Of a DNA stretch of 64,000 nt, positions 22,986 through 33,645 are shown piece by piece. Numbering within the stretch: position 1 is the first letter of the stretch; every line of letters begins with the position of its first letter. Source of the stretch: Stenogyne calaminthoides (lineage: Eukaryota; Streptophyta; Magnoliopsida; Lamiales; Lamiaceae); contig JBBCBC010000032.1 in NCBI GenBank assembly GCA_037126765.1, positions 1,612,001-1,676,000 on the forward strand. Direction: 5' to 3'. The position numbers and the translations under genes are program-made. The notes beneath the pieces are model-generated. The model worked only from the letters and a program-made list of their open reading frames with translations. It was not told where the DNA came from and ran no database searches.

Positions 22986-23621
22986 CGATTTCGTCAGGCA
23001 TTGAGCGAACTCGCCCCATTTCTTTTGATAGATGGGCGAGTTGGGCGAGTTCTCCCTCTTTTGGGGAAACTCACCCAAATCTCAGAGTTGAACTCGCCCC
23101 ATTTCTTATAGATGGGTGAGTTGGGTGAGTTCGCCCTCTTCTGGGGCAACTCGCCCAAATCTTATTGTTGGAGGTTAGTTGGGCCGCAATTCAGAATTCA
23201 TGAGCCCAAATAATAAGGCACACAACAATATTTACAATATATATATACATATATTAATTTTATGGAATTTAAATAAAAAATGTCCCATAACTTTCCACCT
23301 TTATTAAAATGGTCCCATATATATCAACTTTTTCAATTTAGACCCATATGTATTCAATTTGATCCGATTTAGTCTCATATGTATTCAATTTGATCTGATT
23401 TAGTCCCAAATCGCTGGAGACCGGTCAAACTAGCCAAAAATGACGTCGTTTTTGGGGCGTATGATACACGCACCCCTAATTCCGAACGAAAAATGCTGAG
23501 TGGCATCGAATTGGACATGTGGCGTGCTACGTGGGTAATAAATTGAATAAAATAAACTGAAAATCAAATTAAAAATTACAACTCATTATAAAACAATTTA
23601 AAAAGTCAGAATTAAAATAAA
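22986..23621 (-). repeat. Right inverted arm
   Basis: This is the reverse complement of 17812-18445, including the ACGACGTCGTTT core (near 23440) and the GGGCGAGTT motif cluster. The outer end is at the last A of GAATTAAAATAAA. Confidence 0.85.
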
Positions 23622-24661
23622 TTAAATTTCCAAATTTATTTTTAAATAAAAAAAATTAATTACTCCCTCCGTCTCTTTTTAGATGACTCATTTGACTTTG
23701 ACATAAAATTAATATATGGAGGACTTGTTCATTAACATTTGAAGCAAATAAAGTAACTTTATGATATATAAAAGTGTTCTAGTCAATTTAAGTGAATGAG
23801 ACAAAAAAAATAAAATTCTTTTGTATATAATTATTAGTGACATGAGATGTAAATTTTTGATGTTTGTAGCGAAATATTTTGAAATGGTAAATCAATTACT
23901 TTATTTCTATTTTGGTATGTAAAATAAAGATTTTAAATTTTGAGCAATATAAATAAATAGCTAGGGAGTACTGTATATAAATGTATAATTTATATAATTA
24001 TATTTATAATTATTTTACATGATATGAGATTTAAATTTATTAGTCTAAAAATTATAAATTAGTTGTATGTACTATTGACATTAGAGTTAATAATTAATCG
24101 AATTATTTTAAATTAAATTATTAGTTGAATTAAAAAACAACACTAAGTTGGTTTTGATAAAGCTAGGTACTCACGTTGTATACTAAAATGCTAATCGGGA
24201 CCAACACTTGACATGTTGATTCTGGTAATAACGCCAACTCCATAAGATAGAAAACTCTCTTTCAAGTTTGAGAGAAGACAATTTTGACAATGGTATCTTA
24301 TAATGATGTGACCATTTAAAAGAATTAGAGACAATTACTTAAAAACTTTGGAATTTCTTAAGGAGCCAATTTACTATAATGGAGAATTATATATTGTCAT
24401 GTCTTTCAAGTTTGAGAGAAGACAATTTTGACAATGGTATCTTATAATGATGTGACCATTTAAAAGAATTAGAGACAATTACTTAAAAACTTTGGAATTT
24501 CTTAAGGAGCCAATTTACTATAATGGAGAATTATATATTGTCATGTCCGGTTTGAAAATCTTGATATACGATCGGATACATGTGACAATCAACGTGATTT
24601 ATGAGAAAATAATTCAAAATTGTAAGCAAAAATAATACCTTTCGAACTTGCATTTAACTAT
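23622..24661. other. AT-rich spacer with a Stowaway-like end
   Basis: TACTCCCTCCGTCTC at about 23650 resembles the end of Stowaway-type MITEs and recurs at about 4645 and 21710; the opposite end was not found. A 144-bp exact tandem duplication is listed separately. There is no gene. Confidence 0.5.
24259..24546. repeat. Exact 144-bp tandem duplication
   Basis: Units 24259-24402 and 24403-24546 appear identical base for base, starting CTTTCAAGTTTGAG and ending ATTGTCATGT. Perfect identity in neutral-looking DNA implies a recent event or an assembly duplication. Confidence 0.9.
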
Positions 24662-25006
24662 AGGTGTGCTCTCGTCAGCACCCAAAAATAAATTAAATCC
24701 TTAACCGATCCACTAGAATGTAGTAGGATAAGTAATGGTCGATCCTCAGGGAAAGTGAAAATAATTATTACATTATTTGTATGAATTTAAAGAGGCGAAC
24801 AAAGGGGGGTTTTGGATGTAGTGAGAGTTACTAAATAATTAAATACTGAATAAATAATAAATAATCGAATTTAAATGGTAAAATGCTTCCAATTCACAGT
24901 TCATTCATCCCTTTTATTTTGACTATTCTAATTAAAAGTATCGTTTGCTCAACCTTACTATCAAACTAATGACCCTCAATAAACATCAAGCTCTGTTTAT
25001 CGGTTT

Positions 25007-26972
25007 TGTTGGGAGATGAATTTAATAAAGATATAATTTTGATTAGATCCCAAAACCCCTGAGTATAACATGTTCAGGATAATCTTGATAGTTGAGTCAG
25101 GATTCAGTTTTAGAGTATTCAGGATGTTATCTGCAAAATGTATAGTCAGCAGATATAGATAAGGTTAGATTCTGAAGATTCTGAAGACTCAGTAAAGTTT
25201 CTGAAGAAACTGAAGTTTCTGAAGTTTCAGTATGAAACTGAGTAACTGAAGACTCAATGAGAAACTGAGATATTGAAGACTCAGTGAGAAACTGAGATAC
25301 TGAAGACTCAGCATTAAGATTAAGTACATCAGTTAGTATATCTGTGAAGACTCGTAAGACTCAAGACACCGTAAGATGAGACCAAGAATATCAAGGCACG
25401 ATGAATTATCAAGACTCGATAATGTACTAAATGCTCAAGATAAACCTCAATGTTCCGAGGCAATCAAAAATATCTATCTCGAAGATGCAATCTTTTTTTT
25501 TTTGAAACGCGACTTCCCAGAAAAATAGATATTGTCCAAGACATTCCCATGCAGACAAAAGGAACTAAGACAAAGTGTTGTTAAGGTTATATCACTCAGA
25601 GATAGTAACCAAAAAGAGCCGTTATGTGTCTACCTTTAACTGGAGACAAAAGTCAAAAAGAAGAAGACAACATCAGACATTATCGACAATCGACAAATGA
25701 CAAAATTTGAAAAAGATGTCGAAGTACTAAAGTTCCAGAACGCAAAAAGTGATGACCGGCTACATGAAAGGCTATTGCCTAAAACGTGTTAGGGAGTGTC
25801 AAACCCTAAATATAGCCGTTTCTCACACACCATAAGAGGAAACTCACGAAGCTATTTCTTCCAACGGATAGTTTTTCAAGAGTGACCTTGGTGTATGCCT
25901 ATAAATACTTGTGACCCTCTACATTGTAAGGTTACGGGAAATTTGTAAGCAACTCAAGAGCTCAAACTTATTCTCGCAAGTTGAAGCACTCGAAAACCCA
26001 AGAATTTCCCAAGTGCTTTAAATCGAAGAGAGCTCATTCCACTAAGCCTAGCTTGATAAGATATATCCAAAGCTTAGTCGAGATATCCTAGCCTTTGCAT
26101 TGATCTTTTTTGTAAAGGATATCTAACCCTAGTTGGAAACCAACCAAGAAACCCCAAACCCTTTGTAAGGTAGTTTGAGTGTGATTGTTGGTGAGATTGG
26201 AGTTGTAAAGAGTTAGTAAACTACATTGAGGTAGTCAGAAAGCTCTAGAGAAGAAGTGAGTAAACTATCTTGGATAGTCAGAAATCTTGTGTGTGTTTTG
26301 AGTTAGTAAACTACAGAGGTAGTCAGAAAGCTCAAAATAGAAAGGTTAGTAAACTACAGAGGTAGTCAGAAAACCTTAGGAGGTGATTAGTGAATTTCTC
26401 TGAAAGATCAGAGAGAGTGGACGTAGGAGCTTGAGTCTCTGAACCACTATAAATTGTTGTGTTCTTTGCTTTCTGTTTTGCTTGATTTATCTGTTGCATT
26501 ACTTTGAATTGAAAGCATATTTTCACTGATATTCAGTTGGAATCAATCCATTGAAGTTGCATATAATTGAATCACAGCCTAATCACTATTCCATAAAAAG
26601 GAAGGTTTTCAGCAAAAGCATTAAAACGAGTATAAACTTAGGGCCAACCATTCCGCACATCTGAGTAGCTAGAACAGATAGTTACCAAACTAAACTTACT
26701 CATCTGAGGGTTCAGTAAGTTAGTTATCTGATCCAAGCAGCTCAGGATCTCTGAAAACTCAGGACTCAGTTGGGATTATCTGATGTATCTGAAAGCAGCT
26801 CAGGATCACTTTCTCAGATAGACTTTGACTCAGAGCGATTTGTGCTTCTCAGGACCAAATCATCAGGACAACCTGACCCAAGCTGACCTCAGTAAAAGAA
26901 AAAGTTTTAAAAACACTGAACACGTGTATTCCCCCCCATACACGTGTAAGACTTCGTTTTGCAGGACCAACA
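25007..26972 (+). repeat. 5' LTR of the SIRE-like element
   Basis: It contains a TATA box (TATAAATA at 25900-25907), a set of four imperfect repeats of a unit with TTAGTAAACTAC and GGTAGTCAGAAA (about 26212-26375), and a hairpin with ACACGTGTAT arms around a C run (26920-26947). It ends GGACCAACA. Confidence 0.93.
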
Positions 26973-26974
26973 AG

Positions 26975-27076
26975 TGGTATCAGAGCAGGAGTTCAAAAGA
27001 CCACTGAGTGATCACCTGAACTGATCTATTTTTTAAAACCTGTCTCTGATCTGATACCAACAAGTGGTATCAGAGC
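26975..27076 (+). promoter_or_regulatory. Duplicated primer-binding site
   Basis: TGGTATCAGAGC, complementary to the 3' end of initiator tRNA-Met, occurs at 26975-26986 directly after the LTR and again at 27065-27076, exactly 90 bases on. Both are preceded by ACCAACAAG, so the LTR edge was copied along with the primer site. Confidence 0.85.
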
Positions 27077-27134
27077 AGTGGTTCAACTTGACCACCTGCT
27101 TTGTTGACCAAAGTCTTATTTTGCTAACATACTT

Positions 27135-28613
27135 GTGGTCTATCTGAACAGATCTTATTTCTTTGAATTCTTAAAAAGCCTTGAAATAAAATGTCTTCTA
27201 AGAAACCATGTTCTCGATGAGAACTATGATTTATGGAGATTGAGAATGCAGGCTCACCTGTATTCTAAACATGAACGTATGTGGAGAGTGGTCTCTGAAG
27301 GGCCTTTCCAATTTACTGTGGTGAATCCCAAAGGAACAAAAAATGAGAGAAACGATCCCAGGATAGAATTTCCTAAGTTTGATGACCAACTGACTCCTGA
27401 GGAGAGGAAGTTAGTCAATCTAGACTATATTGCTAAAGACACACTATACAGTACAATTGATGATGGTGTGATGGGAATGATTTCTCACTGTAATACTGCA
27501 AAAGAAATTTGGGATACACTAGCTGTAATGTGCCAAGGCACAGATCATATCAAGGAAAACAAACTTTCAGTTGCCATTGGAAAGTTTGATAGTTTCGAAA
27601 TGGAAGATGGTGAATCCATAGACAAATTGGAAGTCAGATTCACTAGTATTATGAATGATCTGAATGCACTTGGAAAGAGATATCCACAAAGAGAAGTAAC
27701 ATTGAAAATTCTTAGAGGTCTTTCTAAGAAATGGGATATTCATGCAGTGGTGATTGAAAACACCAAAAACATTAATTCAATGCCGTATCAACAAGTCTTC
27801 TCTGAGCTGAAGGCCTATGAGTTCGTAATTGATAAGAAATCTAAAAAGGCTGACAGCAAAGACGATTCATCATCTAGTAAAAATGTGGCTTTCAAAGCTA
27901 AAGATAAAACCTGTAAAACTAGAGAGTCTGAGAACTCCCTTGCTAAAAATCAGGATGAGCTTGAGGATAAGCTAACACTGATGGAAAGAAGGTTTGAAAG
28001 ACTTAATAGTCGATATGGAAAATACAAAAACTATTACAGGAATCACAGGTACCAGAAGAAACCTGAGGACAAATCAACTGAGAAGAGAAAGGACCTGAAA
28101 GCTGAAGGATCTTCATCCAGAAAGAAGGACTCCAAGTCTAAAGAAGAAAGTGATCAGGATGATGATGCCAACAGATGCTACAATTGCCAAAAGAAAGGTC
28201 ACTTCCAGTATGATTGTCCAGATCTAAGTGCTAAGGAGAGAAGAGAAAGACAAGCTAAAAGAGACAAGAAGTTCTCTAGCAAAAAGGCCATGGTTGCAGA
28301 AGAAGAACATTCTGAGGAAGGATCTAGCTCTTCAGATGAAATATTCTCAGACAGTGAAAGTGATGACATCTGTCTAATGGCTGTTGAGGAGGTAAACTCT
28401 TCTTTCTCTGTTGTTGCTCCTACACTAGCACAAGAGTTATCAAGTTCCACTGTTAACAATCATTTTGACCTGATGGATTCTTTTGAGAGTCTAATGAAGG
28501 ACTATGCTGTTTTACAAGAACTGCTAAATGAAACTCAAGAGCAGAACAAAGAACTGAAGGCTGAAATCTTAAATGGAAAGACTCTAGCAATACTGAAATC
28601 ACTTCTCAATTAA
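27135..28613 (+). CDS. Gag protein of the SIRE-like element
   Basis: A 492-codon open frame encodes the Gag capsid/nucleocapsid part. It has NYDLWRLRMQAHL near the N-terminus, a UBN2-type capsid region (KEIWDTLAVMCQGTDHIKEN), a Lys/Ser-rich linker, and a CX2CX4HX4C zinc knuckle (CYNCQKKGHFQYDC, residues about 348-361). The true start is probably ATG at about 27191 (MSSKKP), which is out of frame by a small indel; the frame given opens upstream of that. The C-terminal part is Glu/Ser-rich and ends at TAA, after which the reading moves to another frame. Near-intact length suggests recent activity. Confidence 0.8.
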   Translation: MVYLNRSYFFEFLKSLEIKCLLRNHVLDENYDLWRLRMQAHLYSKHERMWRVVSEGPFQFTVVNPKGTKNERNDPRIEFPKFDDQLTPEERKLVNLDYIAKDTLYSTIDDGVMGMISHCNTAKEIWDTLAVMCQGTDHIKENKLSVAIGKFDSFEMEDGESIDKLEVRFTSIMNDLNALGKRYPQREVTLKILRGLSKKWDIHAVVIENTKNINSMPYQQVFSELKAYEFVIDKKSKKADSKDDSSSSKNVAFKAKDKTCKTRESENSLAKNQDELEDKLTLMERRFERLNSRYGKYKNYYRNHRYQKKPEDKSTEKRKDLKAEGSSSRKKDSKSKEESDQDDDANRCYNCQKKGHFQYDCPDLSAKERRERQAKRDKKFSSKKAMVAEEEHSEEGSSSSDEIFSDSESDDICLMAVEEVNSSFSVVAPTLAQELSSSTVNNHFDLMDSFESLMKDYAVLQELLNETQEQNKELKAEILNGKTLAILKSLLN

Positions 28614-31201
28614 TGGGAGCTACTGATGAACTGGATGTTCTGAAAGTACAACTCTCAGAAAAGGAGAAGTTGATAGTGACCTTAACTGAAAAGCTAGAGA
28701 AATCCACTGAAGAGATTCAGCTGATCAGAACTGAGTTCAATGACCTCTCTGAGAAGCATGAAACTCTACAAAAATGTGAGGATAGTGCGCAGAAGAAGCT
28801 AACTCTATTGAATACTGAATCTAAAGTAATAGATGAAATTCAGAGTTATTAGAGATCTGCCACTATAAAATCTGGATTGGGATACATTCAAGGGGAAACC
28901 TCACAAAGTCATCTGAATGCTGCATCAAGTAGCAAGAAGACAATCTTTGTAAAACCAGTGGCACCTACACTTCAAACTGAAGAAATGCCCAAGGTGTTAG
29001 ACAAGGGAAAATGACCTATGGTTCCAGTAAAACTGAATGATCAGGTAAGAAAGCCCAAACCTTAGGTGAAGGCTAGAAAACCTGAGCACTAAGTTGGAAA
29101 ATTTCGGGCAAGTACTTCGAAGCCTCAGGCTAAGAATGCAAACCTGAAAGGATCTACACTGAACCAGCAGAGGAATCTTCAGAAGAGAAACACTCAGCAG
29201 AGACATTCTCAACTGAAGAGACCAAGTCCTCAGTATACTGAAAGACCTAAATTTCAGTATAGGCAACCTGAGCCCCACTTGCCTAAGGGTAAAGGTTACC
29301 TGAACCCGAGTCAACAAAGATTCAGACCAGATGCACAGAAGCCAAAGCAATGGAACAAAAGGCCTGAACCAAAGAAAAATTCTAAGGCTCATGTTCATGC
29401 TAAGGCTAACACTCATACACAGGATACTGCTGAGGCACCCAGAGTAGTAAATGTGTATGTAGATGTTTATGGAAGACATATCAGCCACTCTAAAGTGATT
29501 AGAGTTGTCAGGCAGATTTGGATTCCGAAAGGTACAACTAACCTTGTAGGACCCTACACCAATTGGGTACCTAATAATTGATCTGTTTTTCAGGAGGAAA
29601 ATAAAGGCACTAAGCTGATTAAAGATCACATAGAACTGATGAGTAGAAATGAAATGGCCCCTGTTGTATGGTATCTTGACAGTGGATGCTCAAGACATAT
29701 GCCAGGATTCAAGAAGATACTCAGTGACTATGTTGAACAAAGAGGCCCTCAGATCACATTTGGAGATAACTCCAAGAGACAGACTGAAGGATATGGAACT
29801 CTAGAAATCGACTCAGTTCATATCCATGGTGTTTCATATGTATCTGGATTGAAGCATAACTTGCTTTCAATAAGCCAATTCTGTGATAAGGGTTTTAATG
29901 TTGAGTTCTCAAAGAACTTATGTTATGTGAAAGATGATATTTCACAGAAAATATTACTGACTGGTACTAGAAAAGGAAATATGTATCTTGCTGATTGGAG
30001 TTCAACTCCTAAAGATACATGTTTGGTTGCAAAAAGTTCCACAGATACCAGTTGGTTATGGCATAAAAGAATGAATCACCTGAATTTCAAAACCCTGAAT
30101 AAACTTGCAAGATTAGCTCTTGTGAGAGGGTTGCCTAATGAAGTGTTCAGTAAGGAACATGTTTGTGATGCGTGCCAAAAAGGAAAACAAAAATTAGAGC
30201 ATCATTTAAAAGCAAAGTAGATGTTTCTCTTGAAAAGAATACTTCGATTGTTGCATATGGATCTTTTTGGTCCAATAACACCAAAGGAGCACTAATGGCG
30301 GAAATATACACTCGTAGTAGTTGATGACTACTCAAGATATACTTGGGTCATATTCTTACTCAGTAAGAAAGAGACTCAGATAAAGCTGCCAGAATTCTTG
30401 AAAAGGCTCAGTATTGAGAAAAATCTGAGTGTGGTCAAAATCGAGATCGACAAAGGAACCAATTTATAAACCATATTATATCTGATTATTGTGCAGCAAA
30501 TGGAATTACTCATGAAACATCACCGCAAGGACCCCTCAACAAAATGGTGTTCTTTGAAAGAAGGATCGGGACTCTAAAAAAGAAGTTCGAAGGACAATGA
30601 TAAATTTGGTGATATTCCTAAAAGATTTTGAAATTTGAAATTTGTCAATCTTGCATGCTATTCTCAAAACAGATCCATGCTGACCAAGAGTCAAGGCAAA
30701 ACACCCTACGAGCTTTGGAATGAAAGGAAGCCTCTTGTTTCTTTCTTTCGTGTGTTTGGTTGCAAGTGCTTCATACACAATAATGGTAAAGATCAATTGA
30801 AAACATTTGATAGCAAAGCTGATGAAGGAATATTCTTAGGATATTCTGAAATCAGTAAAGCTTTCAGAGTTTACAACTGTAGGACTCTTATTGTGGAGGA
30901 AACACCTCATGTTGTTTTTGATGAATCTACTTGTGTTCAGAAGAAACAGGAACATGATTCAGGAGAACTAACCAAGAAAATCACCAGATTAAGCCTGAAA
31001 AGGAATGACAAATCATCCAGTGAACCTGAAAAGAAGAAGTCAGTCATCTTTTTTAAATGGAGTGACTCAGACTCAGACAAAGAAGTTCAGGATGGAACTC
31101 AGGATGGTGAGACTCAGGATAGAAATTCTCCACTGAAGGAAAGCCAACACACTGAAGCTGACCAATCAAATCAGCAGACACCGTTCGGACTCGGTATGTG
31201 A
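28613..31201 (+). pseudogene. Protease-integrase part of SIRE-like pol, broken
   Basis: The Gag-like coiled region continues (28613-28852), then stops occur near 28850, 29013 and 29579. The protease motif YLDSGCSRHM (about 29670) is intact. GAG-pre-integrase follows (LWHKRMNH, HVCDACQKGKQ, about 30055-30190). The integrase core between about 30200 and 30640 is the most damaged part, with several frame changes, so its D,D,E residues cannot be followed. The integrase C-terminal region reads openly from 30635 (YELWNERKPLVSFFRVFGCKC) to 31201. Together with the intact RT this is a pol gene killed mainly in the integrase. Confidence 0.8.
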
Positions 31202-31225
31202 TGCCAATGAAGATGTGGTCCTTCT

Positions 31226-33043
31226 TTGAGGCAAATTCTGAATCTATCAACCAAAGGGGAACAAATGTCTCGACACATTTTATTCAATAGAATTTCCCCG
31301 AGGAAGATGATTCCCTTTCTCCTTCTCATTGTTCCTGAGTTTAATGAACTAACTGAACCTAACATTTCAAATGTTGAGGATACTATTGAAGGGGGAACAT
31401 CTAGAAGAAGATGGTTAGATAGTCATCCTACAAGTCAGATTGTGGGTAATCTAACTGAAGGTGTCAAAACAAGAAGGTTCCATGGTGAAAGTGCACTATT
31501 CTGCTGCTTCCTATCAGAGAAAGAGCCTACTGAGATTGATGAAGCTCTACAAGATTCTTTTTGGATTACTGCTATGCAAGAAGAGCTGAATCAATTCTCA
31601 AGGAATGAAGTATGGGAGCTAGTGGATAGACCTGAAAGGCACAATGTTATTGGAACCAAGTGTGTATTCAAGAATAAAAGAGATGAAAACAACAACATTG
31701 TAAGAAACAAGTCAAGACTAGTTACACAAGGGTATTCCCAAGAAGAAGGCTTGGATTATGATGAAACCTTTGCACCAGTTGCAAGACTAGAAGCCATCAG
31801 ATTGTTTCTTGCATATGCTGCCCACATGAAGTTCACAGTCTATCAAATGGATGTGAAAAGTGCATTTCTGAACGGTGTGCTTAAGGAAGAGGTTTATGTA
31901 GAACAACCTCCTGGTTTCAGACAGAATGATCAAGTTTACAGGCTCAGAAAAGCCTTGTATGGTCTTAAACAAGCACCCAGAGCATGGTATGATACTCTTT
32001 CTCAGTTTCTTACTGACCATGGTTTTGTCAAAGGAACTGTTGATAGAACTCTGTTCAGGATAGAAGATGGGGAAGATATCTTACTAGTTCAGATATATGT
32101 TGATGACATCATTTTTGGATCTACAAACCATCAGCTGTGTGAAAAGTTTTCAACATCGATGAAAGGCAAGTTTGAGATGTCAACGATGGGGGAGATGAAT
32201 TTCTTTCTAGGTCTTCAAGTGAAACAATCAAAGGAAGGAATCTTCATCAACCAAGCAAAGTACACCAGAGATCTAATTGTCAAGTATGGTGTACAGAATT
32301 GCAATGCAGTTAGGATTCCCATGAATACTAACTACAAGATGGATCCTGATTCTGAAGGCAAATCAGTAAGTCATACTGATTATAGAGGAATCATTGGATC
32401 ATTGCTCTATCTCACAGCAAGTAGGCCAGATATAACATTTGCTGTTGGGATATGTGCAAGATACCAAGCTAATCCTAAGGCTAGTCACATGGAGGCTGCC
32501 AAAAAGATACTGAAGTATCTTAAGGGCACAGTGAATAGAGGATTGTGGTATCCAGCTGATGATAACCTTGAATTAACTGGTTACTCAGATGCTGATTATG
32601 GAGGTTGTAGAATTGACATGAAGTCCACTACAGGAACTTGTCAATTTCTTGGAAGTAAGCTGATATCTTGGTTTTCGAAGAAACAGACCTCAGTAGCAAC
32701 CAGTACTACTGAAGCTGAATACATGGCTGCAGGAAGCTGCTGTGCTCAGATTCTTTGGCTCAGACAACAATTAAGGGATTATAAAGTTGTAGCCAATGAA
32801 GTACCAATATTTTGTGATAATAATAGTGCCATTGCTATTTCACAAAATCCGGTATTGCACACCAGAGGCAAGCATGTGGATATCAGACATCACTTCATCA
32901 GAGACCATGTCGAGAAAAAGGACATCAGGATGGAGAAAATTCATACTGATAAGCAGATAGCTGATATCTTGACTAAACCTTTGGCTGAATCAAGATTTCA
33001 GGAACTATCAGTTGAATTAGGAATGTTGGATCTAGGTGTATAG
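31226..33043 (+). CDS. Reverse transcriptase-RNase H of the SIRE-like element
   Basis: A 605-codon uninterrupted frame. RT motifs: YQMDVKSAFLNG, YGLKQAPRAWYD and the catalytic YVDD at about residues 291-294. RNase H motifs: GYSDADYGG (about 452), TEAEYMAAG (about 496), FCDNNSAIAI (about 529), and DILTKPL near the end. It would copy the element RNA into DNA and remove the RNA strand. It is part of a polyprotein, so the first residues are not a natural start. The closing TAG at 33041 precedes the extra ORF region. Confidence 0.9.
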   Translation: MRQILNLSTKGEQMSRHILFNRISPRKMIPFLLLIVPEFNELTEPNISNVEDTIEGGTSRRRWLDSHPTSQIVGNLTEGVKTRRFHGESALFCCFLSEKEPTEIDEALQDSFWITAMQEELNQFSRNEVWELVDRPERHNVIGTKCVFKNKRDENNNIVRNKSRLVTQGYSQEEGLDYDETFAPVARLEAIRLFLAYAAHMKFTVYQMDVKSAFLNGVLKEEVYVEQPPGFRQNDQVYRLRKALYGLKQAPRAWYDTLSQFLTDHGFVKGTVDRTLFRIEDGEDILLVQIYVDDIIFGSTNHQLCEKFSTSMKGKFEMSTMGEMNFFLGLQVKQSKEGIFINQAKYTRDLIVKYGVQNCNAVRIPMNTNYKMDPDSEGKSVSHTDYRGIIGSLLYLTASRPDITFAVGICARYQANPKASHMEAAKKILKYLKGTVNRGLWYPADDNLELTGYSDADYGGCRIDMKSTTGTCQFLGSKLISWFSKKQTSVATSTTEAEYMAAGSCCAQILWLRQQLRDYKVVANEVPIFCDNNSAIAISQNPVLHTRGKHVDIRHHFIRDHVEKKDIRMEKIHTDKQIADILTKPLAESRFQELSVELGMLDLGV

Positions 33044-33645
33044 AGTAAATCTGAAAAATTGAAGGTTTTCAGATGCATGAAGTTTTCTCAGGATTCTACT
33101 GAGAAACTCAGGATGAAATTGGAAATACTGAACTGAGTCTTGAAGAAACTCAGGTTTACTGAAGGACAATACTCAGTATCATACTGACATTTTATCAAGG
33201 TCAATACTCAGTAAGACTGATAGAGGGAAATTAGTCTGAAGAAGTAATGACTCATGCGACTCATTTATTGCTTAAGTGAAACTCAGTAATCATTTGCAAT
33301 AAATACAAAACACCTGAAGAATGTTTTTGGGCGGGATATTTTGAAATTCCAAGGAAGGTCAATAGTCATTAAATGCTCTGTTACTTTTAATCACCAATGA
33401 GGTTATTTTGGCGGCTTACTTTTCGGAAGATCGTCCTTTCGCATACCCGATTAATCGTGGATTAATCTTAACCGTTGTTTTTCACCAAACCGGTACGACT
33501 TCCCACGATCTCGAACTATATATTCTCTTGGAAGCCATTCAAGCTAATTCTATTGAACCCTCATTCCCAAAAATCACTCTGCAAATAAAACCCCTTTGCC
33601 CAGAAAATCTTCATCGCTCGAAACCCTAACCTTCAAATCTCCAAA
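33044..33645 (+). other. Spacer between pol and the extra ORF
   Basis: About 600 bases rich in CTGA/CTCAG phrases, as in the LTR. An open stretch at 33408-33629 lacks recognisable features and precedes the ORF start at 33646; this may be the leader of a subgenomic or spliced message. Confidence 0.4.

Larger units (their letters stand above)
17812..23621. mobile_element. 5.8-kb long-inverted-repeat structure enclosing copy 2 of the His/Glu-repeat gene
   Basis: Arms of about 635 bp (17812-18445 and 22986-23621) are reverse complements of each other with high identity, beginning TTTATTTTAATTCTGAC at the outer edge. Inside are the 3.54-kb duplicated gene segment (18489-22029) and about 950 bp of other sequence. 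No transposase was seen, so if mobile it is non-autonomous (Pack-MULE or Foldback type). No target duplication is visible: the outer flanks CCGAAAAGC and TTAAATTTC do not match. It may therefore be a rearranged insertion or an inverted duplication rather than a simple transposon. Confidence 0.7.
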
